Shown: positions 8,860-17,639, numbered from the stretch's first letter. The stretch is DNA of 61,700 bases from Planctomycetota bacterium (GCA_038746835.1 JBCDKH010000003.1:1-61700); one strand, 5' to 3'. Numbers and translations are program-made. The notes: generated by a model from the letters alone, not told the origin.

Positions 8860-8882
8860 GGCCGCGAGGGTACCGTGTCGGC
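8860..8882. promoter_or_regulatory. overlapping divergent -10 boxes on a shared GGTACC palindrome
   Basis: Only 23 bp separate two divergent GTG starts. Plus strand: TACCGT (8871-8876), 6 nt, GTG 8883. Minus strand: TACCCT (8872-8867), 7 nt, GTG 8859. The two boxes share the TA at 8871-8872. Each -35 region would lie inside the other gene. Confidence 0.55.
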
Positions 8883-9746
8883 GTGTCGCTCGCGTTGGCC
8901 ATTTTGAGGCAGTATGCCGACGTCGCCCCGACGGAACGCGGCGGGTTTCGGCTGGCACGGGTGGCGCGCCGGCTGGTGCCGCGGGCGAAGTGGCGGGGCG
9001 TCTACGGCGACGGGCGAGGCAACGCGCTCGACCTCGATCTGGCGACGTATCCGGATGTGGCGATGGCGTGCGGGCTGTACGAGCGCGACACGGATCGACT
9101 GTTCGAGAAGCTGCTCCGGCCCGGCATGCACTTCGTCGACGGCGGGGCGAACCTCGGCTACTTCACCTGCCGGGGAGCGAGGCGCGTCGGCTCGACGGGA
9201 CGCGTCGATGCCTTCGAGCCCGATCCCGACAATCGCCAGCGGCTCAAAGGCAACCTGCAACGCAACGGCCTGGCGAACGTGACGGTCCGGCCTGTTGCTC
9301 TGTCGGATCAGTCGGAAACGCTCACCTTCCACCACCCGGTCAATGGCGATCGCAACCATGGCGAGACGTCGCGGTTCGACATCGCCGGCGTCGAGACGAA
9401 GTCGTTCGACGTCGAGGCCGTCCGGGCGGACGAGGTGATCGAGGACGTGCCGGACGTGGTGAAGCTGGACCTCGAAGGCGGCGAGCTGGCGGCGGTGCGT
9501 GGGATGACGCGCTGGCTCGCGGCGGACCGTCCACCGAAGGTCGTGCTGGAGCACAACCCACCCGCCGACGCCCGCGGCGGTCATCGCCCGGGTGACGTGT
9601 GGCGTGCGTTCTTGGAGGTTTCGCCGGGCTGGACGTGCTCGCGTGTCCGCTCATACGCAGCCGGGCATCTGGCACCACTGGTCTCGCCGGAACAGCTGGA
9701 CCGGCTCGATCGACAGGTCAACTTGCTGTTTCAGTCTTCGGGCTGA
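8883..9746 (+). CDS. FkbM-family SAM-dependent methyltransferase
   Basis: 287 residues, starting at GTG. It has the FkbM/Methyltransf_21 core: a SAM-binding motif FVDGGANLGYFT, an acidic residue in DAFEPDPDNRQRL that would bind the ribose of SAM, LSDQSETL, and VVKLDLEGGELAAVRGM near the C-terminus. Family members O-methylate sugars or polyketides, so methylation of a surface glycan is likely, given the glycosyltransferase genes downstream. A long palindromic repeat begins at its stop codon and separates it from the GT2 fusion gene. Confidence 0.85.
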   Translation: MSLALAILRQYADVAPTERGGFRLARVARRLVPRAKWRGVYGDGRGNALDLDLATYPDVAMACGLYERDTDRLFEKLLRPGMHFVDGGANLGYFTCRGARRVGSTGRVDAFEPDPDNRQRLKGNLQRNGLANVTVRPVALSDQSETLTFHHPVNGDRNHGETSRFDIAGVETKSFDVEAVRADEVIEDVPDVVKLDLEGGELAAVRGMTRWLAADRPPKVVLEHNPPADARGGHRPGDVWRAFLEVSPGWTCSRVRSYAAGHLAPLVSPEQLDRLDRQVNLLFQSSG

Positions 9747-9869
9747 AACGCAAAGGCGCAAAGAGGCAAAGGTCAGAGCAAAGCACCGGGCGTCGTGCTG
9801 GTCCTCCTGGAACCTCAAAACACTTTCTTACCTTTGCTCGGGCTTTGCCTCTTTGCGTCTTTGCGTTTC
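9745..9869. repeat. long inverted repeat of GCAAAG units (palindrome family D)
   Basis: The left arm 9745-9771 (repeating CGCAAAG/GCAAAGG units) pairs with the right arm 9843-9869, with ~70 nt between. It starts inside the stop codon of the FkbM gene. Similar GCAAAG-unit palindromes are common intergenic repeats in many environmental bacteria; it could fold as a transcript end or be a REP/MITE-like element. Confidence 0.75.
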
Positions 9870-9922
9870 CCCTGTGACATCGATTGGGGCATGCTGAAAC
9901 TGGCATCTGCGACGTCGTGACG

Positions 9923-9928
9923 TACCGT
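9923..9928 (+). promoter_or_regulatory. TACCGT box 11 nt before GTG
   Basis: TACCGT is followed by 11 nt and the GTG start at 9940, which would give a leader of only a few nucleotides. Confidence 0.42.
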
Positions 9929-9939
9929 GTCGGCCCGCT

Positions 9940-12054
9940 GTGATCGACGTTCTGATCCAAACCTTCAACGAGGAACGGAATCTGCCGCACACGCTGCGCA
10001 GCCTCGAAGGCGGCTGGATCCGGCACGTCTTTGTCGTCGACTCCGGCAGCACCGATCGCACCAAGCAGATCGCTACGGAGTGGGGCGCGACGGTCATCGA
10101 GCACGCGTGGGAGGGGTACGCCCGGCAGAAGAATTGGGCATTGGCCAACGTGCCGTTCGAGGCGGACTGGGTGCTCATCGTCGACGCCGACGAGGCCGTC
10201 GACATGCCGTTGCGGGAGAAGCTGACGGAGCTCTCAAAGAAGGAAGCAGGACCTGAGGGCGAGATCGGGTTCCAGATCAACCGCGTCTTCGTCTTCAACG
10301 GCTCGAAGATCTGGCACTGCGGCTACTACCCGAGCTGGAACCTGCGCTTCTTCCGCCAGGGCATGTGCCGGTACGAGGACCGACGCGTCCACGAGCACAT
10401 GGTCTGCGACGGAAAGGTCGGCTTCCTGGACGCAGGCCTGCGGCTGATCCACGAGGATCGACGCGGGCTGGAGCACTTCTTCGCCAAGCACAATCGCTAC
10501 AGCACGCTCGAAGCCCTGGAGCTGTTTGAGAATCCCGAGCCATGGCCGGGTTTCGGCGGGTTTTTCCAGGATCAGACGAAGCGTCGACGGTTCCTGAAGA
10601 GTCGCGTGTTACCGCTGGTGCCGTTTCCCTGGTCGCAGCGGATGTTCTACATGCTGGTCCTGCGTGGCGGCATCCTTGACGGTCGCGCCGGGATCGAGCT
10701 GAGCAACATGATCAGCATCTACGAGGTGCTGATCCGGGCCAAGTACCGCGAGGTCGCCCGACTGGCGCGGTCGCAGCCGCGGCGGCTTACACAGGCGCTG
10801 CCGCAGGACGTCCGAGGAGACTTTGCGGCCAAGAAGCCAGTTGTCGTTCCGGAAGAGTCCAAAACGCCCGGCGGGTTGGCACGCGCCGAGGGCGAGATTC
10901 AGCTCGGCGAGGCGGTCACGTCTCCCGACGAGAAGAAGCCGCCGACGATTCCGGGCGCGGTGCCCGAACCCGGAACGCAGCTGGTCGCCGCGGGTGCGGA
11001 CGATCCGTCGGCCGAGAGCTGGGGCGAAGTGATCTACGCCGGCGCCGCCCGCAGCGACGACCCGGCCGAGCAGGCCAAGCCGTTCGGCGGCGATCGCCAC
11101 GGCAAGGCCAAGGTCAGCGTCGTTATCCCGACGCTCAACGAGAGCAAGAACCTCGCCCGCTGCCTCGACCACCTGACCTGGGCCGACGAGGTGGCCGTGG
11201 TCGACTCGGGCAGTCGCGACGACACCGCCGCGATCGCCGAGCGCTACGGGGCCAAGGTCATCCACTTCCACTGGAACGGCCGTTGGCCCAAGAAGAAGAA
11301 CTGGGCGCTCCGCGAGGCACCGCTGGCCAACGACTGGGTCCTCATCGTCGACGCCGATGAGTGGATCATGCCAGAACTCGCCCGCGAGGTCGGCCACGTC
11401 GTGCTCGACAAGCCCGAGCACGCGGGCTTTTACGTGAACCGCCGATTCATCTTCATGGGCCGGTGGATCAAGCACTGCGGCTACTACCCGTCGTGGAACC
11501 TGCGCCTCATCCGTCGAGGCCAGGGCGAGTACGAACGCCTGACCGACGTCGGCAACACCGGCTCTGGCGACAACGAGGTTCACGAGCACGTCGTGCCAAA
11601 GGGGCCGGTCGGCTACCTCGACAACGACATGCTCCACTTCGCCTTCCCGAACATTCACACGTTCATGGAGAAGCACAATCGCTACTCCAACTGGGAGGCG
11701 ATCGTCCAGCTCCAGAACGAGCAGGAAGGCGGCGAGGAGGAGCCGCAGGGCAAGAGCGATCAGGAGATCGGCGATGTGCTGTCGCGCAGGCGTCGGCTCA
11801 AGAACCTGTCGCGTCGCGTGCCGTTCCGGCCGACGCTGCGATTCCTGTACGCGTACGTCCTTCGCGGCGGGTTCCTCGACGGCAAGGCCGGCTACGTGTT
11901 CTGCCGTTTGCTGGCGATCTACGAGTACCTCAGCGTGGCCAAGCACACCGAGCTCGTTCAGGCGCGCGACGATGCCGAGCAGGCGTTCGCCCTGAGCGAC
12001 GTCCCGCCGGCTCTGGGCAATCCGGTCGTGGTGAACGAAAGCAACAGCAACTGA
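9940..12054 (+). CDS. tandem fusion of two GT2 glycosyltransferase domains
   Basis: 704 residues with two copies of a WaaE/KdtX-like family 2 glycosyltransferase. Domain 1 spans about residues 1-285 and domain 2 about 389-690, joined by a ~100-residue Pro/Glu-rich linker. Each has a NE (E/S)xN start, VDSGSxD, a VLIVDADE metal/nucleotide-sugar site, a KNWAL motif, HCGYYPSWNLR and a C-terminal RGGxLDGxAG segment. Both DAD motifs are intact, so both domains may be active, perhaps adding two sugars in a row. WaaE-like enzymes act at the cytoplasmic face on lipid-linked core glycans. Starts at GTG. It leads a tightly packed run: its stop overlaps the next start (TGATG). Confidence 0.88.
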   Translation: MIDVLIQTFNEERNLPHTLRSLEGGWIRHVFVVDSGSTDRTKQIATEWGATVIEHAWEGYARQKNWALANVPFEADWVLIVDADEAVDMPLREKLTELSKKEAGPEGEIGFQINRVFVFNGSKIWHCGYYPSWNLRFFRQGMCRYEDRRVHEHMVCDGKVGFLDAGLRLIHEDRRGLEHFFAKHNRYSTLEALELFENPEPWPGFGGFFQDQTKRRRFLKSRVLPLVPFPWSQRMFYMLVLRGGILDGRAGIELSNMISIYEVLIRAKYREVARLARSQPRRLTQALPQDVRGDFAAKKPVVVPEESKTPGGLARAEGEIQLGEAVTSPDEKKPPTIPGAVPEPGTQLVAAGADDPSAESWGEVIYAGAARSDDPAEQAKPFGGDRHGKAKVSVVIPTLNESKNLARCLDHLTWADEVAVVDSGSRDDTAAIAERYGAKVIHFHWNGRWPKKKNWALREAPLANDWVLIVDADEWIMPELAREVGHVVLDKPEHAGFYVNRRFIFMGRWIKHCGYYPSWNLRLIRRGQGEYERLTDVGNTGSGDNEVHEHVVPKGPVGYLDNDMLHFAFPNIHTFMEKHNRYSNWEAIVQLQNEQEGGEEEPQGKSDQEIGDVLSRRRRLKNLSRRVPFRPTLRFLYAYVLRGGFLDGKAGYVFCRLLAIYEYLSVAKHTELVQARDDAEQAFALSDVPPALGNPVVVNESNSN

Positions 12055-12974
12055 TGACGACGCTTCCCGACGTGCCCTTCGCTGAGGAACTGCCACGATT
12101 TTCGCTGGTGATCCCGTGCTACAACGAGGAGGACGCAATCGTACAGACGCTCGACGAGATCGAGCGCGTCCTCGCAGACGCCGGCGTGCACGAGGTCATC
12201 GTCGTCAACGACGGCAGCAAAGACCGCTCCGGCGAGTTGCTCCACGAGGCCGCCAATTCCGGCAAGTACCCAAACCTCACTGTCGTCGACCACGACTTCA
12301 ACCGCGGCTACGGCGCCGCCCTCAAGACCGGCATCCGCAACGCCTCGGCCCCGCTCGTCGCCATCACCGACGCCGACGGCACCTACCCCAACGAACGCCT
12401 CGGCGAGCTGGTTGACATGGCCGTCGAACACCGATGGGACATGGTCGTCGGGGCCCGCACGATCAAGGACGAGGTCACGTATCCGCTCATCCGCAAGATT
12501 CCCAAGTGGTTCCTCGTCCGCTGGGCCAGCTGGTTGAGCGACCGGAAGATCCCGGACATGAACTCCGGCATGCGTGTCTTCCGACGCGAGGTGGCGCTGA
12601 AGTTCATGCCGGTGCTGCCCGACACGTTCAGCTTCACGACGACGATCAGCGTCGCGATGCTGACCAACCGGTTCAATGTCCACTACGAGCCGATCGGCTA
12701 CGCGGCCCGCGTCGGCAAGAGCAAGATCAAGCCGATCCGTGACACGCTGCGGTTCGTGCAGCTCATTACACGGACGGGCATGTACTTCGCTCCGATCCGC
12801 GTGCTGACGCCGCTGATTCTGCTGCTGCTGCTCGCGTTTCTGGCCAGCCTCGGCTACGACCTGTTCATCTTGCGTGACCTGACGGACAAGACGATCCTGC
12901 TCTTGATGTTCGCGATGAACGTGACGATCTTCGCGCTGCTGGCGGACATGATCGACAAGAGGAACGCCGGATGA
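12054..12974 (+). CDS. DPM1-like GT2 polyprenyl-phosphate glycosyltransferase
   Basis: 306 residues. N-terminal GT2 domain: FSLVIPCYNEEDAI, VIVVNDGSKDRS, NRGYGAALKTGI and the metal site ITDADGTYP, then MNSGMRVFRR. Two hydrophobic segments lie at the C-terminus (around residues 245-265 and 278-300). This arrangement is typical of enzymes that move mannose, glucose or an amino sugar from a nucleotide onto undecaprenyl phosphate. The ATG overlaps the upstream TGA by one base and the stop overlaps the next start (ATGA), so translation is probably coupled. A GtrA-like protein two genes on is a common partner. Confidence 0.88.
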   Translation: MTTLPDVPFAEELPRFSLVIPCYNEEDAIVQTLDEIERVLADAGVHEVIVVNDGSKDRSGELLHEAANSGKYPNLTVVDHDFNRGYGAALKTGIRNASAPLVAITDADGTYPNERLGELVDMAVEHRWDMVVGARTIKDEVTYPLIRKIPKWFLVRWASWLSDRKIPDMNSGMRVFRREVALKFMPVLPDTFSFTTTISVAMLTNRFNVHYEPIGYAARVGKSKIKPIRDTLRFVQLITRTGMYFAPIRVLTPLILLLLLAFLASLGYDLFILRDLTDKTILLLMFAMNVTIFALLADMIDKRNAG

Positions 12975-13753
12975 GCACCACCGTCGATGACGCCACCGTT
13001 CGCCAGAAGCTGCCGCGTGAGGAGGAACACCTCGACGCGCTGTCGCGGATGCGCGCCCTGGAGACGTACTACCAGTGGACGCTGTCGCTCGTCCGGCCTT
13101 GGCTGGGGAAGCGCGTCCTCGACGCCGGGTGTGGCACGGGCAACTTCCTCGAGAGCGTCAAGACCCACGTCGACCTCGCCCACGGCGTGGACTTGTCGCC
13201 GCAGAACCTGGTCGCGTGTCGCGAGCGATTCGCCAACGACGGCAACGTCTCCGTCGCCCAGGCGGACCTCGACGCCGATGCCGCGGAACTGAACGCGATG
13301 CAGTTCGACACGGTCGTCAGCCTCGACGTCGTCGAGCACATCGAGGACGACGTGGCGATGTTGCAGAACCTGCTGGACGTCGTCCAACCGGGCGGACACC
13401 TGCTGCTCAAAACCCCGGCCCACAAGTGGCTCTTCGGCGCGGTCGATGAAGCCAGCGAGCACTATCGCCGCTACGCCGCCGGCGAGCTGCGCGACAAGGC
13501 GCAGCAGGCCGGTTGGGAGATCGTGAAGCTGCGGTTCATGAACCTGTCGGGCGTCGGGCCATACTTCCTGAAGAGCCGCGTGCTCAAGAAGAAGGCCAAC
13601 TTCAGCCGGACGTTCAAGCCTTGGCAGCTCAAGGCGATTCGTGTCGCCGTCCCGGTCTTCAAGGCGGTCGACGGCGTGTCGTCGCTCGTCACCGGTTTCA
13701 ACGGCCCGCCGGCCGGACAGTCGGTCGTGCTCATCGCCAGGAAGCCCCAGTGA
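12971..13753 (+). CDS. class I SAM-dependent methyltransferase
   Basis: 260 residues. The Rossmann methyltransferase motif I is VLDAGCGTGNFL, followed by GVDLSPQNL, the acidic FDTVVSLDVVEHIEDD motif and VQPGGHLLLKTPAH, as in Methyltransf_11/UbiG-like enzymes. The C-terminal ~80 residues are basic with a weakly hydrophobic segment, as in glycan-cluster methyltransferases. It overlaps both neighbours by 4 bases. Its position among glycosyltransferases points to glycan or glycolipid methylation, but the substrate cannot be read from sequence. Confidence 0.85.
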   Translation: MSTTVDDATVRQKLPREEEHLDALSRMRALETYYQWTLSLVRPWLGKRVLDAGCGTGNFLESVKTHVDLAHGVDLSPQNLVACRERFANDGNVSVAQADLDADAAELNAMQFDTVVSLDVVEHIEDDVAMLQNLLDVVQPGGHLLLKTPAHKWLFGAVDEASEHYRRYAAGELRDKAQQAGWEIVKLRFMNLSGVGPYFLKSRVLKKKANFSRTFKPWQLKAIRVAVPVFKAVDGVSSLVTGFNGPPAGQSVVLIARKPQ

Positions 13754-14166
13754 CCCAGCCGATCGGCACCAAGAAGTCGGGCTTCCGCTGGCTGCTCATC
13801 AGCGGCGTGAGTTTCTTTCTGCTGCTGGGCCTGACGATTCTCCTCACCGAGGTCTTTGGTCTGCCGGAGGAGGCGTCGTACGCGATCGGAATCGTCGTCG
13901 TGATGGCGAGCAACTTCCTCTTCTGCCGCTATTACATCTTCGAAGCCGGCAGCGAGTCGTTCTTCAAACAGCTCGGCGGCTTTCTGGCCGGGACGATCGT
14001 CTTTCGCCCGCTGGAGTACCTGACCTTCCTCGGCCTGCACACGGGACTCGGACTCGATTACCGGCTGACCGTCGCGGTCGTCTCTGTCGGAGCGCTGGTC
14101 GCAAAGTTCTTCACGTACAAGCGGTTCGTCTTCCGCCGACCGGCATCGTCGCCGGCGATGACGTAG
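13750..14166 (+). CDS. GtrA-family membrane protein
   Basis: 138 residues with about four membrane segments. It shows the GtrA pattern: a first segment with FRWLLISGVSFFL, an NFLFCRYYIF motif after segment two, and a C-terminal KFFTYKRFVFR. GtrA proteins are thought to flip or hand over polyprenyl-phosphate sugars made by DPM1/GtrB-like enzymes such as the product of 12054-12974. The start is GTG at 13750, overlapping the upstream TGA (GTGA); a longer open frame upstream is not used because the homologous part starts here. Confidence 0.85.
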   Translation: MTQPIGTKKSGFRWLLISGVSFFLLLGLTILLTEVFGLPEEASYAIGIVVVMASNFLFCRYYIFEAGSESFFKQLGGFLAGTIVFRPLEYLTFLGLHTGLGLDYRLTVAVVSVGALVAKFFTYKRFVFRRPASSPAMT

Positions 14167-14167
14167 A

Positions 14168-15082
14168 TTGACGCCCTTGGCCGGGACTTACCTCAAAGCT
14201 CGTGCGCTCATCAAGCGCATCCTGCCGCGATCGCTCGTGCGTGGCCTCGTCCAGCGGATGCCCGATCGCACGGTGACGCGCGTCGTCCCGCACGTCGACG
14301 GCACGCTCGCCTTTGGCCTGCGTCGACATCACTGGCTCATGAGCGACCGCTGCTTCGAAGGGCACGGCCTGACGCTCGGCCTGTTCCAGCACATGGCCCG
14401 CGAAGGTGACGTCTTTTACGACGTCGGGGCCAACATCGGCTACTACGCACGGTGGTCCCTCGCGAACCTGCCGATCCGCAAGCTTGTCGCCTTCGAGCCG
14501 ATGGCGGCGAACCTGACAATCCTGCGAAAGAACCGCGAGCTCGCCAAGCGACAGGGCGACTTCGACATCCACGACCTCGCCCTGAGCGATCAGGACGGCG
14601 ACGCGGAATTGCAGACCGACGACCAGTCCGACGGCTCGGCCGCCCTGAGCCGCGTCACCGGCGGTGCGGCGAGCGAGTCCCGCGCCGTCCGCGGTCTGGC
14701 TCCTCTGGTCGAAACCGTCACAGAACGGCGTCTCGACACGCTGCTCGCCGAGGCGCCCGACTTGCCGCCGCCATCACTGATGAAGGTCGACACCGAAGGG
14801 GCCGAGCACCTGGTGCTCGCTGGCGGACGCGAGACGTTCGCAACGCACAAGCCGCGACTGATCCTCGCCATGCACGGCAAGGACCGGGCGGAAGAGTCCC
14901 TGTCACTCTTGGCCGACGTCGGTTATCACGTCGCCGGCTGGGTGGGCAAAGACGCAGAGCGCCAGTGGCAGATGTTCCGTCCCGGCGATGCCGCATTGAT
15001 GAGCGACAACAACTGCGTCGCCGCCTTCGACGAGGCCGACGTCGCGACCCCCGCTCCGGTGCTCGATTTGAGCGTGTCGTAG
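14168..15082 (+). CDS. FkbM-family SAM-dependent methyltransferase
   Basis: 304 residues. The FkbM core is VFYDVGANIGYYARW (SAM binding), VAFEPMAANL, LALSDQDGDAEL and LMKVDTEGAEHLVLAGG. The C-terminal part (residues ~225-290) holds MHGKDRAEESL and a segment seen in FkbM enzymes of glycan clusters. The start appears to be TTG, one base after the gtrA-like stop, with an alternative start possible downstream. It is the last gene of the 9940-15082 run and is only distantly related to the FkbM gene at 8883. A sugar O-methyltransferase role in surface glycan decoration is inferred. Confidence 0.82.
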   Translation: MTPLAGTYLKARALIKRILPRSLVRGLVQRMPDRTVTRVVPHVDGTLAFGLRRHHWLMSDRCFEGHGLTLGLFQHMAREGDVFYDVGANIGYYARWSLANLPIRKLVAFEPMAANLTILRKNRELAKRQGDFDIHDLALSDQDGDAELQTDDQSDGSAALSRVTGGAASESRAVRGLAPLVETVTERRLDTLLAEAPDLPPPSLMKVDTEGAEHLVLAGGRETFATHKPRLILAMHGKDRAEESLSLLADVGYHVAGWVGKDAERQWQMFRPGDAALMSDNNCVAAFDEADVATPAPVLDLSVS

Positions 15083-15088
15083 GTCGCG

Positions 15089-15156
15089 GCTCTGGTGCCA
15101 CTGCATCGTTGCAGTGCTCTGATCCGACCACTGCAAGAATGCCGTGGCACCAGAGC
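15089..15156. repeat. nested palindrome between convergent genes (family C)
   Basis: Outer arms 15089-15100 and 15145-15156 pair over 12 bp, and a small inner hairpin (15101-15114, CTGCA-TCGT-TGCAG) sits inside. It lies between the ends of two convergent genes and could serve as a shared terminator. Its sequence is unlike the other palindromes in the window. Confidence 0.7.
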
Positions 15157-15168
15157 AGTGGTGAGCGG

Positions 15169-16335
15169 TCACACGACAAACGCCGCGTGCAGGCGGTCCA
15201 TCTCGGCGACCATGCCCTTGGCGGTGTCGTGCCAGCGGAATCGCTTGATGTTCTCCCGGCCGCGGGCGATCAAAGACGCGTCGGCATCGAACGCCTTCCG
15301 AATCGCCGCCGCCGCCGCCTCGGGCGTGCCGGCGTCGGCGATGATGGCTCCGTCGCCCGCAACCTCGGGCAGGGCGGCCTCGTTGCTGACGACGACCGGC
15401 GTGCCGCGACTCTGAGCCTCAACGATCGGAATGCCGAACGACTCGCACACGCTCAGGAACGCCATCACCCGTGCCGTCCGGTAGGCCTCGGCCAAACGCT
15501 CGTCGCCCACCCGTCCCTCGAGCACGACGCGATCTTCGAGCTTCAACTCACGAATAAGGCGTTCCAGCGACGCGCGATAGTCCGAGCTGCAGTAACCGAC
15601 GATGTGGTATCGCAGCGGCTGGCCGTCGATCGAGTCGGGCAGCAGCGGCAGGGCGCGGATGATCATCTCCTGCCGCTTGTACGGACTGACGTTGCTGACG
15701 GTCAGGATCATCGGCTCGCGCGCAGTGAGCGGGACGTCATCGCTCAGGTCGACATCGACGAGATGGTCCGGCAGGCCGTTGTAGAAGACCGGCATCGACT
15801 TCGCGCTCGGCCCGTGGTGGTGAGCGATGAGGTCGCGGAGGAAGTGGCTCGTGAACGACATCGTGATGTGCGACGACCGCTCTGCCCGTCGGACAGCGAT
15901 GCGATGCGCCCGACGCCGCACAAACGCGATCACGTGGTGCTTCATCGCCGTGTAGGCGGCCGGCATGTACGACCACGGGTCGCCCAAGTGCGCCAGCGTC
16001 GGCCACTCGAGCCCACGGACGGCCATTCCGTTGAGCTGCAGGAGAGCCAGGGCATCTCGCTCACGAAGCCAGTCGGGCAACGTCCGTCGCTCCCACGCGA
16101 GCCGCTTGAATCGCTCCGCCGTTGCGGCCGGTGCCCAGTAGAGGTCGATGTCGTCTCGGCCGGCGAAATGATCGGCGACCTCGACGTGCAACTCCTTGTC
16201 CTTGGTCAGGAGCAGCGTCGTCCGCCTGCCGAGTCTCGCAAACTCTGTCGGCAGAGCCTTGGCGAGCGTCGCGTTGCCGCCGCTGCCCACGCACAGCGCG
16301 TTGACGACGATCGGCTTGTCGGCGCGAGTGGACAT
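15169..16335 (-). CDS. family 4 glycosyltransferase
   Basis: 388 residues, GT-B fold. The C-terminal Glycos_transf_1 domain is clear: ILTVSNVSPYKRQEMIIRAL, VVLEGRVGDERLAEAY, then the nucleotide-sugar site SVCESFGIPIVEAQSRGTPVV with an E-x7-E pair. The N-terminal half starts with a glycine-rich loop (CVGSGGNATLAKAL). The frame is open far upstream to 16590, but that stretch is antisense to the next gene; ATG at 16335 fits the first beta strand and lies 9 nt after TACGTT. It is divergent from the GT4 gene at 16407. Donor and acceptor are unknown. Confidence 0.87.
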   Translation of the reverse strand: MSTRADKPIVVNALCVGSGGNATLAKALPTEFARLGRRTTLLLTKDKELHVEVADHFAGRDDIDLYWAPAATAERFKRLAWERRTLPDWLRERDALALLQLNGMAVRGLEWPTLAHLGDPWSYMPAAYTAMKHHVIAFVRRRAHRIAVRRAERSSHITMSFTSHFLRDLIAHHHGPSAKSMPVFYNGLPDHLVDVDLSDDVPLTAREPMILTVSNVSPYKRQEMIIRALPLLPDSIDGQPLRYHIVGYCSSDYRASLERLIRELKLEDRVVLEGRVGDERLAEAYRTARVMAFLSVCESFGIPIVEAQSRGTPVVVSNEAALPEVAGDGAIIADAGTPEAAAAAIRKAFDADASLIARGRENIKRFRWHDTAKGMVAEMDRLHAAFVV

Positions 16336-16344
16336 CGACGGCAA

Positions 16345-16350
16345 AACGTA
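16345..16350 (-). promoter_or_regulatory. TACGTT box 9 nt before ATG
   Basis: On the minus strand TACGTT (16350-16345) is followed by 9 nt and the ATG of the GT4 gene at 16335. No Shine-Dalgarno sequence lies in the gap. Confidence 0.42.
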
Positions 16351-16406
16351 CGCAGCGGGTTTGGACAACCTCGCATACGTCGGCGGGCGATGCCTATGCC
16401 TTAACG

Positions 16407-17585
16407 ATGTCGGCACCGGCTCCCGAACGCCCGCTGCGGGTCGACCTCGTCCAGCCAACGCTCGCCAAGTACCGCGTCGCCCCGTTTCGCGAACTCGCCC
16501 GCCGGCCGAATATCGACGTGCACGTCTGGTTCGCGAGTGATCCGGACCTGCCCAACGTCGAGCCTGACGGTTTCGCCACGTCGCCGGCATCGATTCGACG
16601 TCTGAAGGTCGGGCCGAGGACGATCAGCTACCAGCCAACGCAGTGGCATCTGGCGAAAAAAAGCGATCATCCGAGCCGCGATCGCGTGTTGATGCTGCTG
16701 TGGGACGTCCAGTACGCCACGCTCGTCCCGGCCATTCTGCGGGCGCGCCGAAACGGCATCGCGACCGTCCTCTGGGGGCACGGCTTCGGCAAGAACGAGT
16801 CGCCTGCGAAACAGCGGATTCGCGACCGCGTCGGCAAGCTGGCGGACACCGTTGTCGTCTACGACGACTGGGCAGCCGAGCGATTGATCGAACGCGGCTT
16901 CGACGCCGATCGGGTCTTCGTCGCGCGCAACACGATCGACGTGGCCGACGTGCAACAGCGGGCGGCGTCGCTCACGGCGAACGACGTCACCGCGTTCCGG
17001 CAGCGCATCGGCATCGGTGACGATCCGATGGTCCTCTTGGTCAGCCGGGCGATGCCCGACCGACGGGCCGACCTCCTGCTGGAAGCCGCGGCGACGCTGC
17101 GGGCGAGCGAACACCCAGATCTCCGTGTCGGGCTCGTCGGAGCAGGCTGGGCGGACGTCGTCGCAAGCGACCTCACCCGACTCGGCCTCGGTGGGGCGGT
17201 CATCATGCCGGGGGCCGTGTACGACGACGCGGAACTCGCGCTCTGGTTTGCGGCGTCGTCGGCCGTCGTGTTGCCCGAAGAGGCGGGACTCGCCGTCGTC
17301 GACGCGATGGCCAACGGCCGACCCGTCATCACCCACGACGAAGTCGCCGCCCACGCCCCGGAAGGGCGGAACGTTCGCCACGACATGACGGGCCTGCTGT
17401 ACCGACGCCACGACGTCGCCGACCTCGCCAACAAAACTGGTCAGCTGCTGTCAGACCCGTCGCTGGCCGACCGTTTGGGCAAGCAGGCGTTTGCCGATGT
17501 CGACAAGCGGCTTTCCGTCGCGACCATGGTCGACGGCCACGTCGCCGCGATCACCGCGGCGCGTCGGAGATGTGACGCACGTTGA
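16407..17585 (+). CDS. family 4 glycosyltransferase
   Basis: 392 residues with a GT-B layout. The N-terminal half has a nucleotide-sugar enzyme start (LVQPTLAKYRVAPFREL) and an RNGIATVLWGHGFGKNE segment resembling fucosyl- and N-acetylglucosaminyl-type GT4 proteins. The C-terminal domain has VLLVSRAMPDRRADLLLEA, IMPGAVYDDAELALWF and the donor site PEEAGLAVVDAMANGRPVI. It is divergent from the GT4 gene at 15169, with 71 bp between, and is probably part of the same glycan pathway. The sugar is not predictable. A palindrome that works as a terminator for the opposite strand follows its stop. Confidence 0.85.
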   Translation: MSAPAPERPLRVDLVQPTLAKYRVAPFRELARRPNIDVHVWFASDPDLPNVEPDGFATSPASIRRLKVGPRTISYQPTQWHLAKKSDHPSRDRVLMLLWDVQYATLVPAILRARRNGIATVLWGHGFGKNESPAKQRIRDRVGKLADTVVVYDDWAAERLIERGFDADRVFVARNTIDVADVQQRAASLTANDVTAFRQRIGIGDDPMVLLVSRAMPDRRADLLLEAAATLRASEHPDLRVGLVGAGWADVVASDLTRLGLGGAVIMPGAVYDDAELALWFAASSAVVLPEEAGLAVVDAMANGRPVITHDEVAAHAPEGRNVRHDMTGLLYRRHDVADLANKTGQLLSDPSLADRLGKQAFADVDKRLSVATMVDGHVAAITAARRRCDAR

Positions 17586-17604
17586 GTTCGAAAGAGCAGC
17601 TACC

Positions 17605-17639
17605 AAAAGAAGACACCGCCCGCGAGGGTCGGTGTCTTC
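17605..17639 (-). terminator. intrinsic terminator (10-bp stem plus U-tract), minus strand
   Basis: Arms 17609-17618 and 17630-17639 form a perfect 10-bp stem with an 11-nt loop. On the minus strand it is followed by CTTTT-type T bases (17608-17605), giving a classic intrinsic terminator. On the plus strand there is no T-tract, so it mainly serves the minus-strand transcript. Confidence 0.7.

Noticed and set aside
10609-12138. 509-codon minus-strand frame opposite the GT2 fusion
   Set aside because: The plus strand has two complete GT2 domains with catalytic motifs; the minus frame has none.
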